Below, piece by piece: positions 32,149 to 43,440 of a DNA stretch of 64,000 nucleotides. The notes below the pieces were generated by a model that had not been told where the DNA came from, did no database searches, and saw only the letters and a list, made by a program, of their open reading frames with translations. Each line of letters begins with the position of its first letter. Position 1 is the first letter of the stretch. Origin of the DNA: Blattamonas nauphoetae (Eukaryota; Preaxostyla; Oxymonadida); the NCBI GenBank assembly GCA_033064195.1, contig JARBJD010000012.1, forward strand, positions 434,001 through 498,000. The letters run 5' to 3'. The position numbers and the translations under genes are program-made.

Positions 32149-33339
32149 TCAAACTTTTCCTGCCTTGTTCGACAGTCTTTTCTCTGGAGCCACGTACCAC
32201 TCCACATATTCGAACATTAAATCCTCGTCGAACTTCTTCTTCGTGCTCAATGCCTTAAACTGGCCCAAATGTCCTCCACTTGGAGTCTGGAGCAGCGCGG
32301 TGTGTTCATTGTGAGAGATTTCGCGGAAGGGGACGGCGTTCTGTGTGGAGACTGGATCGTTCCCAGAAGTGATGAAGAGTGTCGGAATGTCAATGCCGGC
32401 CACAAAAAGTGCAGCAGAGGTGTCCGCATACATGTCCCGAAGCGACGGATAGCCAAACACGTCCGAGGCGATGTAGTGATAGAAGTCGTCAGTTGTGGGA
32501 TGCTCGATCTGCTTGTATGTCTCGTAGAATCGATGCGACTTGATCATTTCCTCGTTCTTGTTGAAGTATGTTTTGCAATTCATCCCAATCTGCTTGTTTT
32601 GTTCGGGAATGCAGGTCTGCGACGTGACAACGTAATCGAAGGGACAGCCCGTCATCACACCACAGACAACACTTTCAGGAAGAGAGTCATGGTCCACAAC
32701 ATGCTTTGGCGGGACGATCTGCTTGTGGCTGCTCTTGAACTCTCCCAAATACTTGGCAAGCTGGTTGCCTCCCATCGAAAAGCCGACAAGAGCGATCGGA
32801 GCTTGAGGGAAGCGTTTGGCGATCTCTTTCATCGCAATGTGGATGTCTTCGGTGGCTCCGCCGTTGTATGTTCGAGGGGTGGTGATTTTGGCGCCAGCAC
32901 ATCCACGGTAGATGTAGCAGACAGGCCGATAATGCTTCTCTCGAAGCGCGCGAAGAGCAAAGTGCTGAACGAAGGGTTCGCCACTTCCTCCATTGATTCC
33001 ATGACAAAGGAAGACAATCGGTGAAGAGTCTGTGAGAGTGATACGCTCGTCTTCGAACCAATCGAGAGCGAAGTCACCACCATCGGCTCCTTGTAGAATC
33101 TCGCGCCTTGGCTTGAACTTAACTTTATTCAATGTGAAGGCTGCAATGGTATTTATCTGGGAGTTCAACCCCAAAAGGAAATGAGGGACATAGACGAGTG
33201 AATCGACGCGTGATCCAAGAAACGTCAGAGGCTTGTGTCCTTTGCCATAAACTCGAACGAAACCAGATAAAGAGAGCCAACGCACTAGCCACAAGAGGCT
33301 AAGAAGGAGAATGATATTTCCGAGCAGTTGAAGCAACAT
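32149..33339 (-). CDS. ABHD1/2/3 (YheT)-type alpha/beta hydrolase, membrane anchored
   Basis: 396-residue intronless gene. An N-terminal hydrophobic segment (residues 1-28) looks like a membrane anchor, as in ABHD1/3 proteins. The hydrolase fold shows the oxyanion-region motif VFLCHGINGGSGEPFV, the YRGCAG motif, the nucleophile elbow GFSMGGN (Ser about residue 190), an acid in SGNDPV and a His in SGGHLG. This arrangement is typical of the AB-hydrolase YheT family, which acts on phospholipids or other esters. The exact substrate cannot be told. The divergent neighbour is a methyltransferase 186 bp away, so they may share a promoter. Confidence 0.9.
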   Translation of the reverse strand: MLLQLLGNIILLLSLLWLVRWLSLSGFVRVYGKGHKPLTFLGSRVDSLVYVPHFLLGLNSQINTIAAFTLNKVKFKPRREILQGADGGDFALDWFEDERITLTDSSPIVFLCHGINGGSGEPFVQHFALRALREKHYRPVCYIYRGCAGAKITTPRTYNGGATEDIHIAMKEIAKRFPQAPIALVGFSMGGNQLAKYLGEFKSSHKQIVPPKHVVDHDSLPESVVCGVMTGCPFDYVVTSQTCIPEQNKQIGMNCKTYFNKNEEMIKSHRFYETYKQIEHPTTDDFYHYIASDVFGYPSLRDMYADTSAALFVAGIDIPTLFITSGNDPVSTQNAVPFREISHNEHTALLQTPSGGHLGQFKALSTKKKFDEDLMFEYVEWYVAPEKRLSNKAGKV

Positions 33340-33525
33340 TGATGACTCCGCATTTTAAAAAAGTATGGTCTTGATGCCTCATCTCTCCCAATAGGCCGCG
33401 CACCAGCGAATAGAGAGAGAGAAATCTGTAAAATACCAATTTACCTCCACGGGAGGTCTCCGAAGCGCAATTATGTTTTACTCACAATCTCCGAATTGAT
33501 CTCACCCTTTGTCAACTTAAATCAT

Positions 33526-34401
33526 ATGTCAATCGAGGTTTTCAACGAAAAGAAACGAGATGATGTCCGAGAAACATATAATCGAATGGCTCCGATCTAT
33601 GATACGTCAAATAAAGAACTAATGAAGCCAGTCGTCAAGCATATTCTTCAGACTGTCTCACCATTCACCAGTGAATCTGTTGTCCACGATAATGCATGTG
33701 GGACAGCAGTTGTGACTGAATCCATCTTCGAACATCTCACTCAACTCAAATCACCAATCCCTTCCTTCCCCATCCACTGCACAGACCTGTCACCAGCTAT
33801 GCTCGAAAAGACCAGCGAAAAGATCGCTCACCACGCTTGGAAGAATGTAACCACGCAAGTTATGGATGCTGGTCGTCTCTCCTTCCCCGACAACACCTTC
33901 ACCCACAGCTTCACCAACTTTGGAATTTTCTTCCTTCCTGACCCTCCCGCTGGGACTCGCGAAATCTTCAGGACACTCAAACCAGGTGGAGTGGCATATG
34001 TCACAGCATGGATCCATTTTGGACACATGCCTGCTCTCAGAGAAGTCACTAAGATTGTTCGTCCTGATCTGGCTCCTTACCCTCCTCCGATTGTGGGAAA
34101 CTACGAAGAAGAAGGCGCAATCCAACGAGTTTTGGAAGAAGGAGGATTCACTGGACAAGCAGGAACAGTCACAGTCGAGAAGTTCACTTCATATCAGAAG
34201 GGCCGATGTCTCGAAGACCTCGGTGAGTTTTGGTGGACAATGCATGGCTTCTCAAAAGCGGGTTGGACTAGCAATGATAAAACTCGGTGGATCCAGGCAT
34301 TGTCGGAGGAGCTTTTTAAAGTACCAGGGAATTTTCGTGACGAGAAAGGAGTCATTCATGTTCAGCGTATTGCGATGATAGGCAAGGCTATTAAATCTTG
34401 A
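33526..34401 (+). CDS. Class I SAM-dependent methyltransferase
   Basis: 291 residues, no intron. Motif I is degenerate for the usual glycine loop (VVHDNACGTAVVTESIF), followed by the acidic end of strand 2 (IHCTDLSPAMLEKT). Motif II/III region is VMDAGRLSFPDNTFTHSFTNFGIFFLPDP, with the post-motif TLKPGGVAYVTAW. This is the Methyltransf_11/25 pattern seen in small-molecule methyltransferases, many in fungi. The substrate is unknown. The ATG at 33526 was preferred to an in-frame TTG at 33496. Confidence 0.87.
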   Translation: MSIEVFNEKKRDDVRETYNRMAPIYDTSNKELMKPVVKHILQTVSPFTSESVVHDNACGTAVVTESIFEHLTQLKSPIPSFPIHCTDLSPAMLEKTSEKIAHHAWKNVTTQVMDAGRLSFPDNTFTHSFTNFGIFFLPDPPAGTREIFRTLKPGGVAYVTAWIHFGHMPALREVTKIVRPDLAPYPPPIVGNYEEEGAIQRVLEEGGFTGQAGTVTVEKFTSYQKGRCLEDLGEFWWTMHGFSKAGWTSNDKTRWIQALSEELFKVPGNFRDEKGVIHVQRIAMIGKAIKS

Positions 34402-34716
34402 TTTTGAATAACTTTTAGCTTGTGAATAGTTCTCTTATCTCATTCGTCGTTTTGATCAAATGTTCTGAAAGATGAGAGAGAATATGAAAGAATGGGGTTG
34501 GATCGATGTGAGAAAGGGCTCAGTTCACAAGCACAACCATTCTGATTCAGAGTACCCACATTTATCCTGAAGCTTCTCGTTTCATGATTTGAAGAGAACA
34601 ATGAGATAATCTCAACAACATAAGTCGAATGAAGAGTATGAGGTGAGTCAGGCGACTGACTTCTTTCAGTGTCAGAGTCCCAAAGCAAAAGAACAATCAA
34701 AAATGAGTGAAAAATA
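34402..34716. other. Intergenic between convergent genes
   Basis: About 315 bp between the methyltransferase and the WDR44-like gene. No feature seen beyond likely 3' untranslated regions. Confidence 0.5.
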
Positions 34717-36840
34717 TTATGGTTCCTGTTCGACAGACTGCGTCGACGCAAGGGCGGATGGTTGAGTGTTGGGTGATTCTGAAGGCGCTGGTTGGATGTC
34801 TTCCTGCGCCGCGTCTTCAGTGGGAGAGGTTTGAGGTGATGGCGAATGTGGAGTAGACGTGTCCTGAGCCGTGCTCTGCTCTTCTTCCTTCGGCGGAGAC
34901 AGCTCTTCCTCGTTTTGGGGCGGCTGCTCTTCCTCCTTCTCGTGGGCCTCCTGCACCATTCGTTGAATGGACTCGGTGTACGCCTCATCGAAGCGTCGCC
35001 AGAGCGACAGCTCTCCTTTCCCACCCGTGGTGATCAGAATCGCCCCGCTCACATCTTCCATGGTCTCCTGCCCTGCCACTGTCATTGATTTCCGTCGGTT
35101 GGTGCGAGGTCGAGAGGGTTCGTTGAGGAAAAAGGCGTTGGTGCAGTTTTCGTCGTGTGCTTTGAAAAATTGGGCAGTTTCAATGTGATCTCGTCGATGG
35201 CGAGTGAATGCTGGATTGACAGCAGGGATGTATCGAGGATACCTGTCCCATATGTAACAATTTCCGTTTTCAGATCCCGAGATCACAAATTCGTCGTTCA
35301 TCGACGAAGAAGCCGTGAGTTGACTCACTTGATTTGCCATTCCAATATATTTTGTGGTTTGTTCAAAATGAGGACATGTGTAGCAGCGGATTCTGGAGTC
35401 GTTGGACGTGACAAGAAAAGCATCCCCCTCGGGGAGGAACTTGATTCCGGTGATCTTTTTGTCATGATTTCGGCCTCGCCGTGATCGGACATCGATACGA
35501 GTATGCAATTCGAGCCCAACCGCGGTGAGGACATAGAGTTTTCCTGTGAATGTTCCGACGAGCACCATCGTTGCGTCAGGGGAGAATTGAACAGCTGTCA
35601 CCAGATCTCCAACATCTGTACGATAAAGAACATTTCCATTTCGCACATTCCACATGCGAACCTTGCGATCAAGACATCCAGTCACGCAGTATCCGTTGTC
35701 TTCCGGATTAAAGTCACACGAAGTCACAACATCCTGATGAGGGAAAGTTCGAAGTGAATTTGGACGTGAGACATGCCAGAGTTTGGCAGTACAGTCAACA
35801 GATGCAGACAGAATAAAGCCACGTGGGGCTGTCGAGAGTTGGAGAATTTGGTTTGTATGCTCTCTGAGTTCGAGGATAGGTTGGTCATTAACTATTTTGT
35901 AGAAATTGGGGTCGGTTGGAATGATGGAAGTCGGTGGGAGAAAAGAAAGAGGATTGGATCTAGAATAAACGCGAATCACCGACTCCAGGCCTCCAACACA
36001 GATATAATCACATTCAGGAGTTGCACAAGCACACCATAATGTATCTGCAGGATGGATGATGGTTTGAACACGACATAGTCCGCGGAAGTCTTTATTGGTT
36101 GATCTCCGAAGAGAGAGTTTAGTCCGTTCGAGGCAAGGCGGAATATATGCATCCTTCTGCTTTGCATCAGCCTTAGAGGATCCCTTTTTCTTCTTAATTT
36201 TCTTGCGTTCCTTATCACTAGCCTCCTGTAACTTTTTCTCTTCAGATTCTTGTTTCTTCTTTTCCTTTTCTGTAAGATGAGTGACTTCGATTCCACGTTT
36301 CTCAACTTCTGCGTTTAATGGATGTGCAGACATCTGCTGTGGAACATACTCATCGACTCGAATTCGATGTTCTGGGGCATCCAGGTTCTTGATGAAGAAA
36401 TGAGGGTTGTCCGGATCGAAAAAATCCGGATTTTCTTTGGGATTTGGGACTGGTTTGTGCTTTTCAGCGAGGGCAATTTCGGGTTGGACTTCGGCGATCG
36501 TTTTTTCTGTGATGGTGTCTTCCATGTTGGGTTTTGCCGTGTGTCGTGAGAGAGAATGAACACTCAGTGTTTTATTATGATGCTCATCATTTTCATTGAC
36601 AGATGAAGTTGATTCTGTACTATCAGGAGATGCAGATCCTAGTTTACGAGGTGAAATTGAAAAGTGCCAAACTGACTCTGTTTGCTGGGACATCACCACA
36701 TTCCTGATGGTCAATTGGGTCATTTGGGGGGTTATCTGTTGGTGAACCCTCTTCAGGTTGAGACATAACGTCTCTGAGACACTCGACGCGAGCTCTGCCC
36801 AAAAGAGATTCCTGGTGGGGTTTTCACAAGTTCCGAACAT
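34717..36840 (-). CDS. WDR44-like WD40 protein
   Basis: 707 residues, one exon. An N-terminal disordered half includes a Lys/Glu-rich segment (EKEKKKQESEEKK..., KKIKKKKGSS). The C-terminal half is a WD40 propeller: LWCACATPECDYICVGGLES, LSASVDCTAKLWHVSRPN, YCVTGCLDRKVRMWNVRNG, VLVGTFTGKLYVL, the strongly diagnostic IDVRSRRGRNHDKKITGI and LVTSNDSRIRCYTC, and FVISGSENGNCYIWDRYP. These match WDR44/Rab11-binding relatives ('HVRSTRGRNKVGRKITGIE', 'LVTSNDSRIRLYD'). WDR44 links Rab11 recycling endosomes to tubule export and ciliogenesis control. Rab binding here is inference. The tail after the propeller is acidic and Pro/Glu-rich. Confidence 0.85.
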   Translation of the reverse strand: MFGTCENPTRNLFWAELASSVSETLCLNLKRVHQQITPQMTQLTIRNVVMSQQTESVWHFSISPRKLGSASPDSTESTSSVNENDEHHNKTLSVHSLSRHTAKPNMEDTITEKTIAEVQPEIALAEKHKPVPNPKENPDFFDPDNPHFFIKNLDAPEHRIRVDEYVPQQMSAHPLNAEVEKRGIEVTHLTEKEKKKQESEEKKLQEASDKERKKIKKKKGSSKADAKQKDAYIPPCLERTKLSLRRSTNKDFRGLCRVQTIIHPADTLWCACATPECDYICVGGLESVIRVYSRSNPLSFLPPTSIIPTDPNFYKIVNDQPILELREHTNQILQLSTAPRGFILSASVDCTAKLWHVSRPNSLRTFPHQDVVTSCDFNPEDNGYCVTGCLDRKVRMWNVRNGNVLYRTDVGDLVTAVQFSPDATMVLVGTFTGKLYVLTAVGLELHTRIDVRSRRGRNHDKKITGIKFLPEGDAFLVTSNDSRIRCYTCPHFEQTTKYIGMANQVSQLTASSSMNDEFVISGSENGNCYIWDRYPRYIPAVNPAFTRHRRDHIETAQFFKAHDENCTNAFFLNEPSRPRTNRRKSMTVAGQETMEDVSGAILITTGGKGELSLWRRFDEAYTESIQRMVQEAHEKEEEQPPQNEEELSPPKEEEQSTAQDTSTPHSPSPQTSPTEDAAQEDIQPAPSESPNTQPSALASTQSVEQEP

Positions 36841-36901
36841 AAATTAAGATGAAATGAGTGCCGAAAGAAAAAGATGAGAATGAGGCGAAGGAATATGAGG
36901 A

Positions 36902-38198
36902 TCAAGGTTTTCCTCTTCGTTGCGTATTCGACTTGATTGATGAACGGGCCGTACTGTTCCCAGCACTCTTCCTCATTGAACTCTGCATCATTCTTTGAGA
37001 AGCTCCCATTCCTCTTCGTGCAGTGGTTGGGTGAGATGAAGTGATGGAGGAGTATAACGACTCCTCTCGCGATGCTTTGGCTCTGTCCAAGGCAGCCTGC
37101 TTCTCAGCGATTTCTACCTTCCTTTCCCATGTCTGGACGGCCTTCTCCATATCCCCAATCAGCACCTTTTGGTTGATTGAATCAAGAACACGTGGCTGTT
37201 CACCTTCTTGGTGGCGAGCTTTCAAAATTTTGTTATAGTTGAGTTGCTGATCCCTTTCTTTTGTGGCCTTTTGTAACTCCTCTTCAATTTTGATGAGTGA
37301 TGTCTTTTTTGAATCTATTTCCTTTGTTAGCCATTCCTTGTTCTTTTTTTCCTGGGCGAGTTCTCTCTGAGAAGAAAAGAAGAGATAGAGAAAATATGCT
37401 GTCGAAACCTTCTTTTTATTTAGGGTTTGTTGGGTTGACACAGAGGTTAATTTGAATGTCATCATTTCCTTTGTTCTCTGAGCAATCTTTTCTTGGAAGA
37501 GTTTATTTTCAATTTTCAACTGTTCATAATCAATTTCTTCCAAAGATTCACCTGCTTCCTTGTTCTGTGCATCGTATTGTGTTGCTCGCTTATGTTTTTG
37601 TTTCATGGCATCGTACTTGAGCTTCAGAGCCCCAAGGAGAGTACACTTCTCCTTGTACACGCTCTCAAAGTATTGTTTCACCCTTTCAGACTTGACAACA
37701 TCTAAATATGTGATGAGAATAGTTGAATCGCAGACGAGTTCGTTCATCTAATCCCTCGACAGCAACATTTCGTCGAAACTGAAAACTTTCCTTTTGGATA
37801 TCAGCGAGTTGTGCCTGGAAGACATCTATCGATGCTTTAGCACTTTCAATTAAACTTTCAACTTCTTTTTTTCGTTCAGCAATACTTGTTTCGAGTAATT
37901 CGATCTCATTTCTTGCTAGAGTGTTCTTTTGAGAGATTGTCAGCTGCTTCTCTTTCTCCCTGTTTCGACCATACCGTTGACGCTGTTGTTGTGGTTTGGC
38001 AACGAGTTGTTCAGGTGGAATACGATCGAGCGCCGTTTTAAGAAGCTGGAGAAGGCGAATTAGATTGTAGATGGTAATAGGAGAATGAAGACTATATACC
38101 AAGTTTTCATTCATCAATAGCTCATTAGAATGACAAATTTGCTCAAAGTTCTCCTTGAGAACATCGATATCGTCGGAATCAGCATGTGAACTGGTCAT
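36902..38198 (-). CDS. CCDC113/CFAP263-like axonemal coiled-coil protein
   Basis: 388 residues in four exons (38100-38198, 37736-38045, 37409-37701, 36902-37366), about the length of animal CCDC113. Diagnostic segments are EEIDYEQLKIENKLFQEKIAQRTKEM, matching 'DFDQLKIEN.QFLE.IE.RN.EL', and PRVLDSINQKVLIGDMEKAVQTWERKVEIAEKQ, matching 'PQVM.YVQEKI.NGELEKTIK.WERKVEVAE'. CCDC113 pairs with CCDC96 at the base of radial spoke 3 and the nexin-dynein regulatory complex in motile cilia. The basic tail (GMGASQRMMQSSMRKS...) is lineage specific. It is divergently arranged with CK2-beta; the two ATGs are separated by only 9 bp. Confidence 0.87.
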
Positions 38199-38207
38199 CC
38201 TAATCCA

Positions 38208-39127
38208 ATGGTTCGATCAACACCCCATCTCTCATATCAACAATTCAGAGATTTACTCAACCTTGGAATGCAAATCCATGCTCCTAAGCCCTTTTCTACG
38301 TGGATTCTTTCGTGGACTTCCCTCCCAGAAAACAGTTTTCTCGTCGATATTCCAGATTCATTTATCGACGAATCTTTCACCCAATTCCAATTATCTCATT
38401 ATAAAAATCGAAGAAAACTCTTGTCATTTCTCACTCATCGACATTATTCTATTTTACCTGAAACTACATACTCTCCTGAGATCGAAAGTTCATGCCGACA
38501 AATTTTCTGCGATTTACATCGTTTCTTCGTGCACCATCCCGATGGGCTTCATAAAATGCATCGTAAATTCAAGAATAAAACCTTTGGATCTTGCCCCCGA
38601 ATCAATTGCAAACAGTATCCTCTCATTCCAATCGGAACAAGCCCTGGATCGAAAAAAGAAACTACAAGCTTGTTTTGTGGTTCATGTGAAAGAACATACA
38701 GCAATCTCTCTGTTCCTGGAGAAAGTTTACATTCTCTCTTTTCATATTTCCAGAAATTAGTCCTGAACATTTTGGGCCATCTTTTCATCTCCTGTTCTTT
38801 TTCTCATTTCCCACTCTCCTCACACCAGAAATTCCTCCCAATCTTTCCCTTCAAATCACTATTCCGGATCACTCTCGACAAACGGTGTCTGAGACGTCTT
38901 CAAAAACGAAACACCACTTTTTAAGTCGTCGTCGTCAACTTACACGTCGTCATTCCCACCCAAGCCTTCATGATCCACCAGTTATCGATAATTGCTTCCC
39001 ACATCACGTCATCCCAGGTAGCATCCCCACATCACAGCCAATCGACACATACCCCGCTCCTCCACTTCTCCCGGACTATTCGGAGCTTTTCAATGCACTG
39101 TCAGATAGACATGAAGAAGTTCCATGA
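38208..39127 (+). CDS. CSNK2B: Casein kinase II regulatory (beta) subunit, divergent
   Basis: 296 residues in two exons (38208-38724, 38754-39127; 29-bp intron). The N-terminal part has TWILSWTSLPENSFLVDIPDSFIDE, matching CK2-beta 'SWI.WFC.L.GNEFFCEVDEDYI.D'. The four-cysteine zinc site is present as GSCPRINCKQYPLIPIG and FCGSCERTY. Exon 2 supplies the segment around EHFGPSFHLLF and LTPEIPP, in the place of 'GAYFGT.FPHML'. CK2-beta dimerises through the zinc site and docks two catalytic subunits. A Ser/His/Pro-rich tail of about 90 residues is extra. The sequence has drifted, but the domain order is kept. Confidence 0.85.
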
Positions 39128-39182
39128 ATTGTTTAGTAAACAAGAGTCAAAATGAAGAACAATCAAGACAAACAAAACCATT

Positions 39183-42100
39183 TCATTGTGGACCCCTTCT
39201 CATCGCCGCAGGAGAAAACGGGGACTGAAATGTTGAAGTATTTGGCGAAAACAAACTCTCATTTTGTGAGAGGGTCATCCCAGACCCAGTATTCGTTCTG
39301 CGAAGATATTGCGATGCTGGCGACTGCATCCCCGCAGTGTATCCAGTCCTACTCACGCGGGAGGAGTCAACGCGGGTGAGGGTGGCAGCAGAAGAAGAAG
39401 GATGAATGAACGTGACAGTGGAAGTGGTGTGAGAGGGGGATCCAGGGGGATTCAGGCCAATCGATGTGGATGACTGGAGAGATGGAGAGAGACCCACCGA
39501 CTGCCGTTGGTGACGCGGCATGGGCGGGGTGATGTGTGGGGAGGATTGCGAGAACACGGTTGTTCTGTCAACACCTGGCGACATGACAAAGCGGATCGGG
39601 CTGTCTTTCCCCGCGAGTGGCGATCCTGACCCATCGGGAGAGAGAGGTGATTGGAGGGAGATCGTGTTCGAGCGGCGGAAGGAGGGAGAGGCGTGGACGG
39701 GTGTGGGCTGAGATTTCGGAGGAGAACGAATGACGGTCGTTGACGCATATCGAGACGACGCCAGTTTTTGGAGAGAGGGCGAGTTGAGGGTGTATGACGT
39801 GGGGAGAGTGAACGAGGAGGTGGAATGCATCAGCGGTGATGGGTCCAGGTACGACGAGTAAATTGTGCGGATGGGCACAAAGCGATTGTACACCGTTTCC
39901 ATTTCATCGTTCCACGCAATCGAATCCGTTTTGACCTTCAATCGAGAAAAATGAGAGAGAAAACACGACACACTGTTTGTGAGTAGCCCTGCAAGGAGAT
40001 GATGAGTCTGTCGATGTTGGCGATTTTGTTCGACTCCCTCTGCACCCTCTTCAGCCTTTCCTGCTTTTCCTCCTCCTCTTTCGGTTTTCTGTTGAACGAA
40101 GGACTGATTGCTGTTTGCCCAATTCCGGACATCGCTCGCTGTGTGGAGTCCATCGCACTGTGGAAGTGTTCGAGTCGTTCCATACGCTTGTCCTCCTGAT
40201 TGATCTGTCGAGCCAAAACAACACTCTCCTTCTCAATCTCAGCCACGCTCTCGTGCAGAAACAACAAAATGGAGTCGCAGATGGACGTCTTGATCTTCTC
40301 CCACTGCTGATACAGAAGAGGCACCTCTTCACGAGTGATCCGTTCTGCCCTGTCGCCAGCATCAGTCTTCACACTGAGCTGGATGTCGTCGGAGGCGAAT
40401 GCCGCTGGAGTTGTGATCTGCTCCTTCATTTCCATCAGCGACTTCACCAGTCCCACAATTCGGAGGAGCTGCTGTTGTGTTTCATCTCGTGACTTGTACG
40501 CGTCTCTCACAAAAACGGTGAAGAGAGAGGAGAGCTGCTGAGCAATCTTTCGAAGCCTCTCGTTCCCCACCGAGCTCTTCGGCTGGGCAGCCCACTTCAT
40601 CGAAGACAGGGCCAGCGACGCATTGTTCAGGGTTGATGCTGAGACAGGCGGGGCTTGGTGGCTTCGGACGGACGGGAAGAACCCGATTCCGTCGGAAGGA
40701 GTGTTGATGATCACTGCTGACTTGTACAGCGAGTAGTCAGCTGTGTTCTGAATCGATGGGATGACTGTTTGGAGAGGATCATCTGCTTCAGTCAGCTTCT
40801 CGAGGAGTTGGGAGTACTGGCTGTTCACCTGCGAGATCTCAGACTCGATGGTGGACGTGTCGAGAGCGGACGAATACTCGCCCATCATCGCTTGCTTCAC
40901 CTGCTCCGACCACTCCGCGATTCCGAATTCCCGGACGGCGTCCATCCCATCCTGCATCGACGGGATCTCACTGCCGTTCTCAAACAGAGAAATCATCTTC
41001 TCCTCCAAAGTCGCCCCGTCCTGCCCAATCAAATCAGCCATGACCGACTCTTCCTTCATCCGCCGAGCGTCCCTCAGACACGCCAACACCTTCTCCATCT
41101 CCTTGTCGAACAAGAGCTGCTCCCAGTCTCTGTTTGTTCTTCCCGGCATCTGCTTGCTCATTTGGGCCAGTCTCCACTCTTCGCGGAGGATGGCTGCTCC
41201 AGCGGTCTCGCTCATCGCCGCTTCCGACGACTCGTGGAAGGCGAGGAAGAATGACACCCACTTCCGCATCTGCGCATGAAGACGAACGAAGCATGCTTTC
41301 GCTTCGAGAAGTTCAAGTTCGGCGGCCAGCTGTGCTTGCTTTGAGTCTGTGGCGGTGTTCTCGGATTGGGCCTTCTCAGCCTGCATCTGCGTGACCTCTT
41401 TCTGAATCTCAGCTTGATATTGTCTTATTTCTGTGTCTTTCCGTCTCATTTCCTCCTTTTTCTGCTCCACTTCCTTCCGCTGAGCAGTACATGTTTCATG
41501 AAGTTGATGTATCTGTTGTTGTGCTTCTTCAACTTGGTGTTCAACATTTGCTCGATGTTCTCTCTCTTCTCGAAGGTCGTCAGTAACTTTATGGATGGTG
41601 ACTGATTGTTCTTCAATTATTCTCTCTTTTTCTTTCAGTTGATTTCTGAGTTGAATGACCGTGTTCGTTTGGTCGGTCCTTTCTGTTTGAATCTCAGATT
41701 GAGTGCGACGAATAGTTTCGTGGGCTTCTGCCAGCTGAATTCGGATATTTTCAAGTTCTTCATTCTGTTGAATGATTATAGATTCTTTTTCTTCAATCGT
41801 CTCGCTCTGTTTCTGCATGTCAACTTTGATGGTTGAAATTTGATTCTTTATGGTTGTCTGAAGTTTAACTTGGTTTTCTCTAAGAGTAGAAGATGTCTAT
41901 AAAATGGAATCAACATCAAGAAGACCAATTCTATTCACATACCTGTTGTTCTCTGAGCAGATATCCCGCACAGTTCTCATAGAGCATCTTGTCTCTTTGA
42001 GCCTTCGTCTTCTGCTTGCTCAACATCATTTTTGAATCTTGGATTAACGTGCTGATAATCTGAACAAATATACTCCGGGATGATGGATAGGTTGTGAATA

Positions 42101-42281
42101 CCGCTTTGTTTTTCTGGTTTATTGCCTCCAAAATGACACTTGCTGCTAGCTTGTCCTCCTGTGACATACTAATGCGCTCTATTTCCTGTTGAGTGAGAAT
42201 AACTTGCTGTTTTGGACGGGACGATGTGGAAAAGGACCCTCGAAGTGTGGAGACTGAATCGCCACCATGGTTCACTGACAT
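39183..42281 (-). CDS. Large coiled-coil protein with Ser/Pro-rich C-terminus
   Basis: 1,004 residues in three exons (41943-42281, 39974-41896, 39183-39935; introns 46 and 38 bp), frame exact throughout. Residues about 1-110 are helical with a short Ser-rich head. Residues about 110-300 form a long heptad coiled coil. Residues about 300-750 are helical and probably globular or spectrin-like (MRKWVSFFLAFHESSEAAM, VQKLLSSLFTVFVRDAYKSR-like helices). The last 250 residues are Ser/Thr/Pro-rich and probably disordered. No known domain is recognised. The ATG at 42281 was preferred to an upstream in-frame TTG. Placement among axonemal genes suggests, but does not show, a cytoskeletal role. Confidence 0.8.
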
Positions 42282-42517
42282 GGGAGTATGGAACAAAAAT
42301 GAAACATATTAGATAATGAACTTTTCAAAACGATGCTCAAAGATGCATACGCAGTGCCCAACTCATTTGAAATCGCGTCGACCCTTAAAGATCGAAAAGA
42401 TGAGACAAACATGAGTTTCAAGTTCCATTGCTCCCTTTTTGGACATTCATACATCAGGAAACCAAATATTTAGAGTTACGGAAGCGCTAAAGGAAGATTT
42501 GGTGAAGTGTTCAAGAA

Positions 42518-43294
42518 TCAAACAAAAGCTATCGAATGCATGATTGACCGTTCAGTCTCCAATTGAAATGCATCCAAAATGGAATAAATAGCATCATCCA
42601 AATCAATTTCCGAGTTTATCCTCTTCGCTAGTTGAGCAGACAGCCCTCCAGCTTTTACTGCCTCATCTCCGGCGTCCCGTGTTTCAATGTTGATGATGTG
42701 ACATTGTTTGTATGAAATTGGCGGACGATTCAACAGTTCTGAAGGGAAATGTTTTAGGAAATGAGATTTTGATGGATGAACAAACCGACGATTACAGTCT
42801 CAAACACACGTTCTTCATAAGTAAGAATCACGTCAAAACTAACATCTCTGGCATCTTGAAATCGTTCAGGTGCTACTTTTATGTTAGCATTCCTCGCAAG
42901 CAAATCAAGAAGTCCCATTTGTGTGTAGCTTGAATAAGAGAAGAATATGTGAGTATTTGGGCTTGTCATACAAGTCAGCGTCTTTGGATTTCAGATCTTG
43001 GTAAATTGTCGTGTATGGAGTTCCAAAAGGATATGTATTGGGAGTTGTTGGTGTTGGTCCAGGAAGCTTGACATTCTTTCCAGTTCCAAAAGATGAAACG
43101 TTTGGAATCCCATTTCGAATCATCTGAGCATGTCCTTCCATGGATCTAGATCAAATTATGTCAAATAGAGTGATTGAGAGCGATATATGGACGAGTAACG
43201 AAAAAACTTGAATAACAGACCTATTCTGATTGGAAAGACAAATGCATGCAAATTTCTTCTGCACATACCCATGCTGGATCCCTGGGTATATCAT
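42518..43294 (-). CDS. SSU72: RNA polymerase II CTD Ser5 phosphatase SSU72
   Basis: 203 residues in four exons (43221-43294, 42972-43145, 42786-42928, 42518-42738), close to the 190-200 of the family. The C-X5-R signature of the low-molecular-weight phosphatase fold reads CLSNQNRS, split by the first intron. Then come VSSFGTGKNVKLPGP, FYTQMGLLDLLARN, APERFQDARD, FDVILTYEERVFETV and HIINIETRDAGDEA, all in family order. The Asp general acid lies in the family's 'FD.ILTCEE' region. SSU72 dephosphorylates Ser5-P of the polymerase II tail and acts in 3'-end processing and termination, the same process that uses the poly(A) polymerase at the window start. Confidence 0.94.
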
Positions 43295-43440
43295 TGGTCT
43301 TACATTCATTTCGATTCTGGTTTGATCTCGTTCAAGCTTTGACAGGGGAAATTTCTTGCCTTATCTTCCCAAAACCTTTTTCTCAGACAACTACGATCAC
43401 TTCCTAGATTTGTGATCTCTTCTACGCAACTAATACTTGA

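Noticed and set aside
32269-33024. 251-codon plus-strand frame
   Set aside because: Exact antisense of the ABHD-type hydrolase, whose catalytic motifs are clear on the minus strand.
40761-41394. Plus-strand frames opposite the 39-42 kb coiled-coil gene
   Set aside because: Antisense shadows with Ser/Leu/Arg bias. The minus-strand gene has exact frame over three exons.
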